A DNA stretch of 64,000 bases from Microbacterium sp. APC 3901 (lineage in GTDB: Bacteria; Actinomycetota; Actinomycetes; Actinomycetales; Microbacteriaceae), in NCBI RefSeq assembly GCF_030407765.1, contig NZ_JASDCU010000006.1, forward strand, positions 62,001-126,000. Reading direction: 5' to 3'. Position numbers and translations under genes: made by a program. Under the pieces are notes generated by a model. That model did no database searches. It saw nothing but the letters and a program-made list of their open reading frames with translations, and was not told the DNA's origin. Of the stretch, positions 29,371-36,476 are shown one piece after another. Every line of letters starts with the position of its first letter. Position 1 is the first letter of the stretch.

Positions 29371-29427
29371 GTCGAGGTCTTTCCGATGGATGGCGTAGGA
29401 ACCTCCATCGTCGGGAGACCTCGACGT
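29369..29427. promoter_or_regulatory. Hairpin covering the transposase start codon
   Basis: ACGTCGAGGTCT (29369-29380) and AGACCTCGACGT (29416-29427) are perfect inverted repeats, and CGATGGA/TCCATCG extends pairing inside. The transposase GTG start and its GGAAAG ribosome site lie in one arm, so transcripts entering from outside would hide the start. Confidence 0.55.
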
Positions 29428-29477
29428 CTATCTGCGGACCGACTCGGCAGGGCGCGATCGTCTCGTGCGTTGGCGGA

Positions 29478-29789
29478 CTACGGGAGCTTGGACGCGAGGA
29501 CGTCGGCCGCCAGGATCTCGGGTGCTGCGCCGAGGAGGTGCTGGTTGGCCATCAGGGCTGCGACGATGGCGCCGTTGGCGTGGGCGTCGCGAGCGGCTTC
29601 GTCGGGGAATGCATCGAAGATCCAGAAGGTGTCGGCGTGGGTCCTGACCGCGAACCAGACAATCGTTCCTACTTCTTCGTTGGCGAGTGCGACAGCGCCG
29701 GCGAGCAGATCGGCGACCGCGTCGTGCTGTCCATCGGCCGCGACGATCTTGGCGACGAAGGCATACGGAAGTGATGCGGGTGTGGACAT
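29478..29789 (-). CDS. Antibiotic biosynthesis monooxygenase (ABM) domain protein
   Basis: A 103-residue single-domain ABM protein of the YgiN/quinol-monooxygenase type. It shows AFVAKIVAADGQHDAVADLL at the start, GTIVWFAVRTHADTFWIFDAFPDEAARDAHANG in the middle, and a C-terminal helix. These small dimeric proteins oxidise quinones or similar aromatics without a cofactor, or act as partners. A GGAGAG ribosome site precedes the ATG. It is divergent from the GlxA-type regulator at 29897, which probably controls it. The substrate is unknown. Confidence 0.85.
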   Translation of the reverse strand: MSTPASLPYAFVAKIVAADGQHDAVADLLAGAVALANEEVGTIVWFAVRTHADTFWIFDAFPDEAARDAHANGAIVAALMANQHLLGAAPEILAADVLASKLP

Positions 29790-29896
29790 GAGGGACTCTC
29801 CTTGACGTCGGGGTTCTTCGTGGGACGAGTTCAGCGTATGACGAGCGAGGGCCGGTGGGGAGTGGCGTATACGGCAGTATTGCTATTGTTTACGTC

Positions 29897-30838
29897 ATGC
29901 GTATCGGACTGATCGCGATCGACGGCTGCTTCGGTTCGGCTATCGCGTCGATCATCGACATCGTGCGGGTGGCCGACGGAGCCCGCGGCGATGTCGACCC
30001 GCGGATCGACCCGATCGAACTCGCCATCCTCGGACCGAAACGGCGAGTGACCACAACGGCATCGATGACCCTGTCGGTGGACCACCCGCTGCCGGAGTCC
30101 GGAGAGTTCGACGTGGTCGTCGTCCCTGCGCTTGGAACCCTCACGGCCGCCGCGACCCACGACGCCCTCCAGAGTCGAGATGCTCGTTCGGTCATCGCCT
30201 CACTCGGGCGCCTCGACGACGCGACCACCCGGATCGCCGCGGCGTGCACCGGCGTGTTCGCCGTCGCCGAGACAGGACGGATGCATCATCGGCGGGCGAC
30301 GACCAGCTGGTTCCTGGGGCCGGAGTTCCGGAAGCGCTATCCGACCGTCGCCCTCGATCTCGACACCATGGTCGTGGTCGACGGGAACCTCGTCACCGCC
30401 GGCGCCGCCTTCGCCCACATCGACCTCGCGCTCTCACTCGTGCGATCGATCAGCCCCGACCTGGCCCAACATGTCGCCAAGCTCCTCATCATCGACGAGC
30501 GCCCGTCGCAGGCGGCTTTCGTCGCCTACGAACATCTCCGGCACGAGGACCCGATCGTCGTCGAGTTCGAACGCTTCGTGCGCGCCCGCCTGGACGAACC
30601 GTTCAACGTCGCCTTCGTCGCGCAGTCGCTCGGCACCAGCCGGCGCACCCTCGAACGACGAGTCCGTGCGGCGCTCAACCTCACTCCGCTCGGCTTCGTC
30701 CAACGGCTTCGCACCGAACGAGCTCGACACCTCTCAGCAACCACGGACCTCACCTCCGCCGAGATCGCGCTACGGGTCGGCTACGCAAACGCCGAGACTC
30801 TGCGCTCCCTCCTGCGCAGGGAGCGACGCCGTTCCTGA
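29897..30838 (+). CDS. GlxA-family transcriptional regulator (DJ-1/PfpI plus AraC HTH)
   Basis: A 313-residue regulator. The N-terminal half is a DJ-1/PfpI-like domain: RIGLIAIDGCFGSAIASI, FDVVVVPALGTL and RIAAACTGVFAVAETG, where Cys sits at the usual nucleophile elbow. The C-terminal half is an AraC HTH pair: FNVAFVAQSLGTSRRTLERRV and LTSAEIALRVGYANAETLRSLL. The ATG at 29897 begins the conserved domain; the 14 residues upstream add nothing. It diverges from the ABM gene over a gap of 107 bp, the natural place for its operator. Its inducer is unknown. Confidence 0.88.
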   Translation: MRIGLIAIDGCFGSAIASIIDIVRVADGARGDVDPRIDPIELAILGPKRRVTTTASMTLSVDHPLPESGEFDVVVVPALGTLTAAATHDALQSRDARSVIASLGRLDDATTRIAAACTGVFAVAETGRMHHRRATTSWFLGPEFRKRYPTVALDLDTMVVVDGNLVTAGAAFAHIDLALSLVRSISPDLAQHVAKLLIIDERPSQAAFVAYEHLRHEDPIVVEFERFVRARLDEPFNVAFVAQSLGTSRRTLERRVRAALNLTPLGFVQRLRTERARHLSATTDLTSAEIALRVGYANAETLRSLLRRERRRS

Positions 30839-30964
30839 CCTATCGCCATGCCTGTAGCTTGTGTCCTAGCGCTCGGTTGGAACCACCTCTCAGCACGTCG
30901 CGTCGACGCTCCTGCGTCGCCCCTGGACTACCCACTCGACACGCCCGCAGCACAGCCCATGTGA

Positions 30965-31387
30965 CGTGCCCCGGCTTCCCGGACGCTCATGGAATGGCTG
31001 GGGGTCACGGAAAGACAATTCCGCGACCCGGAACAGTTCGCTCTCCTGCCGATGGACTTTTACTACCCCGGACCCGGTCGGAACGGATCGGGTGATGCGC
31101 CTCCGCGACAAGGCGTCGCCGCCCGGTGGCACCCACCTTTTTTCGCGTTGATGCCGAGTATCCGATTGACCCTTCTCATCGGTAGATATGCCCAGCAGGC
31201 ATATCTACCGATCGCCACCACACAGACTCTGACCGATACCGTGCGGAACTACGAGCAGTTCCTTCCCGAACGGTTCCCGCTGGTGCATCCCTCGCCGCTG
31301 AACTTTCGCTGGCATGCCAGGAACCCGTGGTTTGCGACGGATGTCGTGGAGGACCTTCGTCTGCACGTCGAGAGGGCACTGCGGTAA
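30965..31387 (+). pseudogene. N-terminally truncated uracil-DNA glycosylase-like gene
   Basis: The frame reads RTLMEWLGVTERQFRDPEQF, LLPMDFYYPGPGRNGSGD, IRLTLLIGRYAQQAYL and FPLVHPSPLNFRWHARNPWF. This matches the middle and end of the uracil-DNA glycosylase family of about 200 residues, including the HPSP motif. The N-terminal 70 or so residues with the GQAPG water-activating motif are absent, and an in-frame TGA at 30962 closes the frame upstream. An ATG at 30989 could still give a 132-residue protein, but without the first catalytic motif. It is classed as a gene remnant. Confidence 0.7.
31178..31212. repeat. Perfect 15-bp inverted repeat with 5-bp spacer
   Basis: ATCGGTAGATATGCC (31178-31192) is the exact reverse complement of GGCATATCTACCGAT (31198-31212), with CAGCA between. 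It falls inside the glycosylase remnant, over the codons for the conserved LLIGRYAQ block. Confidence 0.8.
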
Positions 31388-31667
31388 GTTCCTGTAGCAA
31401 TCGCCGCGCCGCTGCAGCTTGGCCGCCCTGTCCCCCTTTTGGTGGACATGGATGGTAACGTTTGGTTAGTAGCTGGGGCTACTTGCGGAGCGTCTGGGGC
31501 GCTACGCCACACGCAACGAGGCGATGTCACGCATCTGTGACGAGCCCTCTCGGAACCTCGGTTCTGGGGAACTCATCGTTTCGAGAAGGCTGCCCCTCGG
31601 CTAGAGAGTCTTTAACGCACAATACGCAAGGCGGGCCCGCGTAGTATCGTTCCCACTCGAGTGGGGG

Positions 31668-31982
31668 TCATCCTGTGGGTGTTTCCAGGACTCCCTCGAG
31701 GAACGTGATGCCTCCGGAGCTGTTGGCTGACTCCATCAGCGCGTGGATCCATTGCAGGTTGAGTTGCGGGGGTTCGAGCTCATCGAAGGTGAATTGCAGT
31801 GGGATCGACGGGTGTAGCCAGATGGTGCTGCGCCCTTCAGGGTCCCCTTCCGGATGACGCCAGGACAGGGTGAAAGACTCGTTGCGGCGGAGCTTGGTGG
31901 CGACGATCACTTTGAGGTGTGCGAGGGCACGTTCCTCGATGTGGATCGGCGCTTCCGACCCGCCGTAGTGCAGTGTGCCCAT
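31668..31982 (-). CDS. DUF7882-like small actinobacterial protein
   Basis: A 104-residue protein read from the ATG at 31982: MGTLHYGG, ERALAHLKVIVATKLRRNES, FTLSWRHPEG, STIWLHPSIPLQFTF and a final LMESANSSGG. This is the layout of a small family widespread in Microbacteriaceae, where MGxLxYGG is the normal start and the Ser-Gly-Gly end is conserved. An in-frame ATG 13 codons upstream is possible. Function is unknown; many genomes hold several copies in accessory regions, often near integrated elements. Confidence 0.75.
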   Translation of the reverse strand: MGTLHYGGSEAPIHIEERALAHLKVIVATKLRRNESFTLSWRHPEGDPEGRSTIWLHPSIPLQFTFDELEPPQLNLQWIHALMESANSSGGITFLEGVLETPTG

Positions 31983-32043
31983 GGTGGACGACATCCATTC
32001 TCGGAATGACAACTCGGTCACATCGGCGAGAGGCTCGCTATGC

Positions 32044-32592
32044 CTACGGTTGCCCTTCCAGGTTAGTGGGCGGGTACCAGACCCGCTGCCCGTCCACCGA
32101 CGCGAACGACGTGAGTGTGTGGGGTTTGGTGGAGGTGGCGCTCATGATGTCCTTCACAGAAATGTGGCGAACGAGCAGCGCATCCGCGATGAGAGACCGG
32201 TGGCAGCGCCACGGGACCGCTTCCGCGCACATGATCGCCACAGTCTTCTCTTTTGCTCGATCGATCAGACGGTCTATTCCACGCGCGAAGGGCTCGGTTT
32301 GCATGTAGTCGGCGTAGCTTCGGAAGCTTTTGTTGCGCCAGGCGCCGTTGATGCTCTCCACATTCACTGGGGTGTGGCGGAGACCGCCGAGTTCTTCCAT
32401 CCGCGCATAGTGCAGGCCTGCGTCCGTCAGGCTTTCCTCAAGCGCCTGCGCGCCGAATTGCGGGTTATGTCGCGAGCCGGGAACCGTCCGCACATCGATG
32501 AGTTGTTGCACGCCGTTGTTTTCGAGCAGCGCTATGAACTCCTCGATCGGGTGTGTGGAGTGACCGATGGTGAACACTGTCGAGGGTTGCAT
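32044..32592 (-). CDS. DUF488 family protein
   Basis: A 182-residue protein with the DUF488 pattern: VFTIGHSTHPIEEFIALL, LIDVRTVPGSRHNPQF, ARMEELGGLR, then KTVAIMCAEAVPWRCHRSLI, in which the Cys-Ala-Glu and Cys-His-Arg residues are the conserved cluster. The family is uncharacterised and may bind nucleic acid or act as a thiol enzyme. Length is standard. It lies between the DUF7882-like gene and a tiny basic protein on the same strand, in the accessory island. Confidence 0.9.
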   Translation of the reverse strand: MQPSTVFTIGHSTHPIEEFIALLENNGVQQLIDVRTVPGSRHNPQFGAQALEESLTDAGLHYARMEELGGLRHTPVNVESINGAWRNKSFRSYADYMQTEPFARGIDRLIDRAKEKTVAIMCAEAVPWRCHRSLIADALLVRHISVKDIMSATSTKPHTLTSFASVDGQRVWYPPTNLEGQP

Positions 32593-32669
32593 CCTGCTCC
32601 TGAACGGTTGCGAGCGGTCGGTTGCGACCGGGGAACTCCTCGCACCCAGGGGGTCCCCCGGTCAGCCGA

Positions 32670-32804
32670 TCAGCGGCTCGCTCCCTTGCGCGGCTTGAGG
32701 AAGACGTCGGGTTCGCGCTTTTCGCGCTTGGCCGCTCGCTTTTCCTTGATCGACAGCTGAGCGACCTTTTTCGCTCCACGTGTGGTTGGTGACTTACCGG
32801 GCAT
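32670..32804 (-). CDS. Very small Lys/Arg-rich protein
   Basis: A 44-residue frame from ATG 32804 to TGA 32670. The product starts MPGKSPTTRGAKKVAQLSIK, continues with EKRAAKREKREPDVFLKPRK and is strongly basic, which suggests nucleic-acid binding or an unstructured tail. Similar tiny basic proteins recur in Microbacteriaceae, but no function is known. It lies 77 bp upstream of the DUF488 gene on the same strand. Confidence 0.55.
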   Translation of the reverse strand: MPGKSPTTRGAKKVAQLSIKEKRAAKREKREPDVFLKPRKGASR

Positions 32805-32920
32805 CAGAACTCGCTTCCCCTATTTGGCTGGCGGATGAACCTCTGACCATAGCCGTCTTCCAAGGGAAGTCAACTTTGCAATCCGCCGCGCAGTCGCGGT
32901 GTAGGAAAAGGCCTTTCCTT

Positions 32921-33421
32921 TCAGATGAAGTCGTTTGCGGATGCTTGGGCAATGGTGTGTGCACGAATGTCGTGCATGGTGTGCACTGCTGCCGGATTCA
33001 CTCCTGGAGGGCGCCCTGCGAGCTCTTGGATACGTTCGCAGATGAGGTGGGGGTCGACGTCTCGGTTCACCAGGAGTGCGGTGACGTCGGTGTCGATGCC
33101 GCGTGCTCGTTGGATGCGTCGATGGATGGACATGGCCCATCGGTGAACCTTCGAGGTCGTCCACGCGTCGGTGCAGTGGGGGTGATCGATGACGACGATG
33201 ACGTGAGACAGCGAGGCGGGGACTGTCGACATGTTGCGCTTGTGGCGGCGAAGGAGGGCTGCCAGTCCGGCTCTGGTATGTGCGCTGGTGCCGTCGATCC
33301 CGATGACGCTCACGCTCGGTGGCAAGGACGCAGAACTTTTGGCTTCTGCGGTGGCGCTGAGGCATTGCAGGGGGTCGCCGGTCACCTCGACGACGTGCCG
33401 CGAACTGCGGTGGTGTGTCAT
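32921..33421 (-). CDS. Unrecognised 166-residue protein
   Basis: No family is recognised. The frame is read from ATG 33421, which overlaps the stop of the next gene upstream as ATGA; an ATG two codons earlier is also possible. Two beta-strand-like stretches stand out, SVSVIGIDGTSAHTRAGLAA and SHVIVVIDHPHCTDAWTT, followed by basic helices such as VHRWAMSIHRRIQRARGIDT. The Gly-Ile-Asp-Gly-Thr and Val-Ile-Asp-His patterns resemble a nucleotide or nuclease fold but are not enough to name one. No signal peptide or membrane span. It is coupled to a 51-residue partner. Confidence 0.5.
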   Translation of the reverse strand: MTHHRSSRHVVEVTGDPLQCLSATAEAKSSASLPPSVSVIGIDGTSAHTRAGLAALLRRHKRNMSTVPASLSHVIVVIDHPHCTDAWTTSKVHRWAMSIHRRIQRARGIDTDVTALLVNRDVDPHLICERIQELAGRPPGVNPAAVHTMHDIRAHTIAQASANDFI

Positions 33422-33573
33422 TCGCATGGCATCTCCGCATCGAAGGACGATGCGCGCGAGGCGGTGGTGCGGGTTTCACGTTCGCGGAGACGATGGAGCG
33501 TTTCTTGCAGCGCGGCAATGCGCGCTGTCGCGGCTTCGCCGATGAGTACGGCGGGGCTGTGTTCGGTGGTCAT
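33418..33573 (-). CDS. Unrecognised 51-residue protein
   Basis: The ATG at 33573 follows a clear AAGGAAG ribosome site. The product starts MTTEHSPAVLIGEAATARIA and continues with one amphipathic helix rich in Arg and Glu (LQETLHRLRERETR). Its stop overlaps the next gene as ATGA, so the two are likely translated together, possibly as a small partner and a larger effector. No family is recognised. Confidence 0.45.
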   Translation of the reverse strand: MTTEHSPAVLIGEAATARIAALQETLHRLRERETRTTASRASSFDAEMPCE

Positions 33574-33833
33574 GGGGCTTCCTTGGGTACGGCAAGAGAG
33601 CGCATCCCAGAGGACGCGGCGCACGTGGCTACGAGGCGTTACGCGCGCTGCGGTGGAGCCCGTCGAACACGCAAGAACCGCGAACCGTCACTGGGGGAAG
33701 AATCCGCAGCAACCCGGGAGCGGGCAGCCGGCTGTGCAACGAGAGCGTTGCGTGAAGCAAGAAGGGCTGCCATGCCCTCACCCTAGCTAGCCGGGGGGTT
33801 AACGCAACCGGCTCGCCTACCGAGGTGGGTAAC

Positions 33834-33861
33834 TTGCGTTTTCTGTAGGTGAGGCTATGGT
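33834..33861 (+). promoter_or_regulatory. Candidate promoter of a leaderless small ORF
   Basis: TTGCGT (33834-33839) and TATGGT (33856-33861) are 16 bp apart. An ATG at 33869 begins seven bases after the -10 box, so transcription would start at or next to the start codon. Confidence 0.45.
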
Positions 33862-33868
33862 GAGGGCC

Positions 33869-34030
33869 ATGACCACCGGTGTTGACCCCATTCGCTCGGA
33901 GCGCCTCGCAGACGCCTCCGTCGTGACGAGTGTGGTCGACATCGCAGGTGCGCGGCACGAGGTCCTTCCGCCCCGGTTCACCGGCGGCGACCTGCTCTTC
34001 CGGTCCCCATCCCGCGCTGCATCCCCGTAG
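33869..34030 (+). CDS. Possible leaderless 53-residue protein before a terminator
   Basis: The frame from ATG 33869 to TAG 34028-34030 starts MTTGVDPIRSERLADASVV and continues with VDIAGARHEVLPPRF. There is no ribosome site, but the start falls at the predicted transcription start. An in-frame ATG at 33857 overlaps the -10 box and is less likely. No family is recognised. The end lies 30 bp before a terminator and 73 bp before the DksA-like gene, so it may be a regulatory leader ORF rather than a functional protein. Confidence 0.4.
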   Translation: MTTGVDPIRSERLADASVVTSVVDIAGARHEVLPPRFTGGDLLFRSPSRAASP

Positions 34031-34060
34031 ACCCGTCGTCGGGCCACCCGGTCACCCAGC

Positions 34061-34085
34061 GCGTCGCGGAAGCGGCGCTTTTTTT
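34061..34085 (+). terminator. Rho-independent terminator just upstream of the DksA-like gene
   Basis: GCGTCGC and GCGGCGC pair through seven bases, closing a GGAA tetraloop, and seven T follow (34079-34085). The AAAGGAG ribosome site of the next gene begins six bases after the T-run. A textbook intrinsic terminator in the leader rather than after a gene. Confidence 0.8.
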
Positions 34086-34103
34086 GTACCCAAAGGAGCA
34101 GTC

Positions 34104-34433
34104 ATGGCAAATTTCCCCCTCTCTGACGTAACGGTCGAGACCCCCCACACCCTCGATATGAGGACGCAGCTCGAGCAGCGCCTCCAGGAGCGTCAGAGTC
34201 TTCTGGCGGAACTGGAGCCTCGCGCGATTCCGACCATCGACCCTGTCGCGTACCAGACAGCAGCGGCGCACCGCGTCACGATCCAACAGATCAGTGCGGC
34301 TCTGGAGCGGCTGGACGCGGGCACGTACGGTCAGTGCGTGCGATGCGGGCGACAGATCGCGCCAGCACGCCTCGAAGTGGTCCCCCATGCATCCGCCTGC
34401 ATTGAGTGTCAGAATCATGCCGAAGCCGCGTAG
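34104..34433 (+). CDS. DksA/TraR-type zinc-finger protein
   Basis: A 109-residue protein from ATG 34104, preceded by AAAGGAG. A helical first half (DMRTQLEQRLQERQSLLAEL, then a second helix around VAYQTAAAHRVTIQQISAAL) forms the coiled-coil part, and YGQCVRCGRQIAPARLEVVP with ACIECQNHAEA gives the four-Cys DksA/TraR zinc finger. Proteins of this class bind RNA polymerase in its secondary channel and change promoter use under stress; short actinobacterial versions are little studied. The longer frame upstream of 34104 passes through the terminator and is not used. Confidence 0.85.
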   Translation: MANFPLSDVTVETPHTLDMRTQLEQRLQERQSLLAELEPRAIPTIDPVAYQTAAAHRVTIQQISAALERLDAGTYGQCVRCGRQIAPARLEVVPHASACIECQNHAEAA

Positions 34434-34693
34434 CTGTAAACCGATCGAGATCCCGTCGTGTCCGCCTGACCCGAGAGGAATCCGGGTGATCATCGTTCGT
34501 CGAGGATCCTGGCACTCGGGCCCACCGTCGGAACAGGGTGATGCCCGGTTCCATACCCAGAAGCCCCCTGGCGTGGCGCAATCCCCAGGGTGGGATGACG
34601 ACCTCAGCCGGGCAATCGCTGCCTGAACTGTCGCCTGCAGGTGGGTGCCGATCACACCGCGCACTTGTCCACAGCAACCAGATGGGGAATCAG

Positions 34694-35044
34694 ATGTCAA
34701 TCAAACGACGGTGGAGTGCGTCCGCGATCGGCGGGATTGTCGCGGCCGCAATGATGCTCTCCGGGTGTGCGGGGATACCCGCCGACGTGCGAACTCCGAT
34801 GGCCGACAACGAGATGGACGCGCTCGTCGCGCACCTCGAGCTCTCCGGACGCGACGAGGCGTACACACTGGTTACGAGCGACCTTCCCCTCCCCCGCGTT
34901 GCGGAGCCGGCGGACATCGCCGCTGCCGTGCGGTTCCTCGGCTCCGCAGAGTCTGGGTACATCACCGGTGCGGTGCTCGTTGTAGATGGGGGAGCCCACA
35001 TCGTCGATCTTCCAACCCTCGCGTTCGACAGACTGAGGGGGTGA
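34694..35044 (+). CDS. Chimera of a lipoprotein signal and a short-chain dehydrogenase tail
   Basis: A 116-residue frame. Residues 1-25 (MSIKRRWSASAIGGIVAAAM then MLSGC) form a clean lipoprotein signal with lipobox LSGC. From ADVRTPM on, the sequence is the end of a short-chain dehydrogenase: ADVRTPMADNEMDALV, LPLPRVAEPADIAAAVRFLG and GYITGAVLVVDGGAHIVD are the usual post-catalytic segment with the Thr-Pro-Met site, the RVAEPxDIA helix and the VDGG end. The Rossmann fold and Ser-Tyr-Lys active site are missing, so it cannot be an SDR enzyme. If made, it would be a lipid-anchored fragment. It may be a fusion by deletion. Confidence 0.65.
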   Translation: MSIKRRWSASAIGGIVAAAMMLSGCAGIPADVRTPMADNEMDALVAHLELSGRDEAYTLVTSDLPLPRVAEPADIAAAVRFLGSAESGYITGAVLVVDGGAHIVDLPTLAFDRLRG

Positions 35045-35132
35045 CGGGTGTGAGTCACGGTAGTCAGGTCTCGGCACCGTCGGGTGAGCGCCGCGGTCCC
35101 GCGCCCAGTCCACTCCCGAGCCTCGCCCGGCA

Positions 35133-35671
35133 TCACACCGCTCCGCCACGCACGCCCTCCCGCCTCGATGCCGAAAGGTCCGCGAGCGCGTTCTCCAGCT
35201 CAATACGCGCGGAGGCAGAGAGCAGACGCGACAGTGCGTGACGTAGACTCTGCCCCTTCGTCCAGCGCACGTTGGTCTTCACCGTTGTCGCGTTTTCGGG
35301 AGAATGGTGCTCCAGCCCCGCACTATCTCCCTATACGCTTCCTCATCTTCCATTAGCGTTGCGAGCGCACTGTCCACAGACACCGGCTGCAGTGGCGCGC
35401 TCTTGCCTTCTGCGGATAGTGTCCACTCGTATGCGCCCGGGCCCACGCGGAAGGGCTCACGTTCCTTCAGATCCACGACAGCGTCAGCGTTCGGGGCGAT
35501 GACTGCCTGCACATGAATGACACCATCGGCGTGGAACCATTCCACGCTCGCACGACCGTATGGCATGTCGTGCTCTGCTCGAGCATGGTCGAGAGCACCC
35601 AGCGGCCGCGGCGAAACACGAATCGTCCGATATCCCGGTTCGGCGGTTGCGAGGCCGGCTACGTGCGGTCA
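35133..35671 (-). pseudogene. C-terminal remnant of an alpha-L-rhamnosidase (GH78), frameshifted
   Basis: The minus strand shows VAGLATAEPGYRTIRVSPRP, ASVEWFHADGVIHVQAVIAP and DAVVDLKEREPFRVGPGAYE, matching the C-terminal sandwich of GH78 rhamnosidases. The frame is closed upstream by TGA 35671-35669, where one missing base would join it to CAAYDRT. It also ends at TGA 35281-35279; a second frame starting with the overlapping GTG continues for 49 codons (VRWTKGQSLRHALSRLL and IELENALADLSASR), which fits the usual end of the family. At least two frameshifts and loss of the catalytic barrel make it a dead gene. Confidence 0.6.
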
Positions 35672-36476
35672 TACGCCGCGCACGGGCGGAGCGGGCCGGT
35701 GTACACCGCACCGACCTGGTCGACGGTGTCGACAGACCAGTCACCTACCTGTACTCGTGCGTTGGGACGAGCCTTGCCGTCGACCTCCGATTCGAGGGCG
35801 AAAGCGCATACCGACTACTGCCGCGAGGGCACGGGAAGCGTCGCGCAGAATGTGTAAGGCCGATATTCACCCCTGACGCGATCACTCGTCAGCCCCAGCG
35901 ACCCGTGGCGCCCCGCTGACGATGCTACTCAGGCACGTAGGACCCCGCATACCGACAAAAGGGCGCTCGACGCTTGGATGACTCCATCGTGGGCCGATGC
36001 GAAGAGTTAAAACGTTTGAATTGAGCCCTGTGCACTCTCGTCTGGCACCGCTGGCAGACGCGGTTCGCTCGAAAACAGTGGGGAGTCCCCATCGCGATCC
36101 CTCGCCGTGGTCGATTGCGCACAGTACGCGCCGAGAGGGCCACGCACTTCGGCGCGGCGGTGCGCAGCCACTTTGGGCTTAGCCTGAAGATCTCTCGCGA
36201 CACATATGCCGCCATCAACAAGCGATCTTCTCCCAGTTTCGCGATCAAGACCGCGTGTCGGGTTAATCCCCCGCGCTAGCACTGAAAACGCGCTCCGATC
36301 TGCTCAGCCTCTTCTTACTTCCCTGTCTGGCCGTCTACCGACGATAAGACCACTTATCGCAGCTATCCGGCGCAGCCCAGCTCCCATCGCCGCATCAAGA
36401 ACCGCCACGACCAGACAGAACCGGCGCTCTTGCGCGCTCAACCCGAAACAGCCATCACTCGGCTCTACGGTCTGGG
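35672..36476. other. Gene-poor stretch of about 0.8 kb
   Basis: No convincing gene is seen. A short minus-strand frame at about 35660-35820 carries DGKARPNARVQVGDWSVDT, closed by stops at both ends, and looks like a fragment of unknown origin. From 35900 to 36476 the base composition is less GC-rich than in the flanks, frames are short, and none has a ribosome site or recognisable domain. It looks like decayed island DNA before the catabolic cluster. Confidence 0.5.

Larger units (their letters stand above)
28043..29430 (-). mobile_element. ISL3-type insertion sequence, frameshifted, right end unclear
   Basis: The left end is placed at GGCTCATCCCAATCGGGGG (28043), which has the form of ISL3-family terminal repeats and contains the transposase stop codon. 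The transposase fills most of the element. No matching inverted terminal repeat or copy of the left flank TCGTTAAC was found after 29427, so the right end may be deleted or lie in diverged sequence. The stated right limit is only the end of the hairpin upstream of the transposase start. Confidence 0.65.

Noticed and set aside
32780..33790. Plus-strand open frame across the two unknown genes
   Set aside because: Low-complexity translation with many Cys and no start signal; the minus-strand pair has a ribosome site and an ATGA overlap.
33690..33830. GTTGCGT/ACGCAAC inverted pair before the small ORF, considered as a riboswitch
   Set aside because: The arms are only seven bases and lie upstream of the predicted transcription start.
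35133..35282. Separate 49-codon gene coupled by GTGA to the rhamnosidase remnant
   Set aside because: Its sequence fits the normal end of GH78 proteins better, so it is treated as a frameshifted continuation.
36125..36285. Short frame with HFGLSLKISRDTYAAIN, considered as a transposase fragment
   Set aside because: Only about 40 codons, no ribosome site and no convincing match to IS3-type or other transposase openings.
27777..36476. Second copy of the tRNA-Phe 3' end as a right attachment site
   Set aside because: Reading by eye found no repeat of the T-arm and acceptor sequence in the island; it may have been lost.
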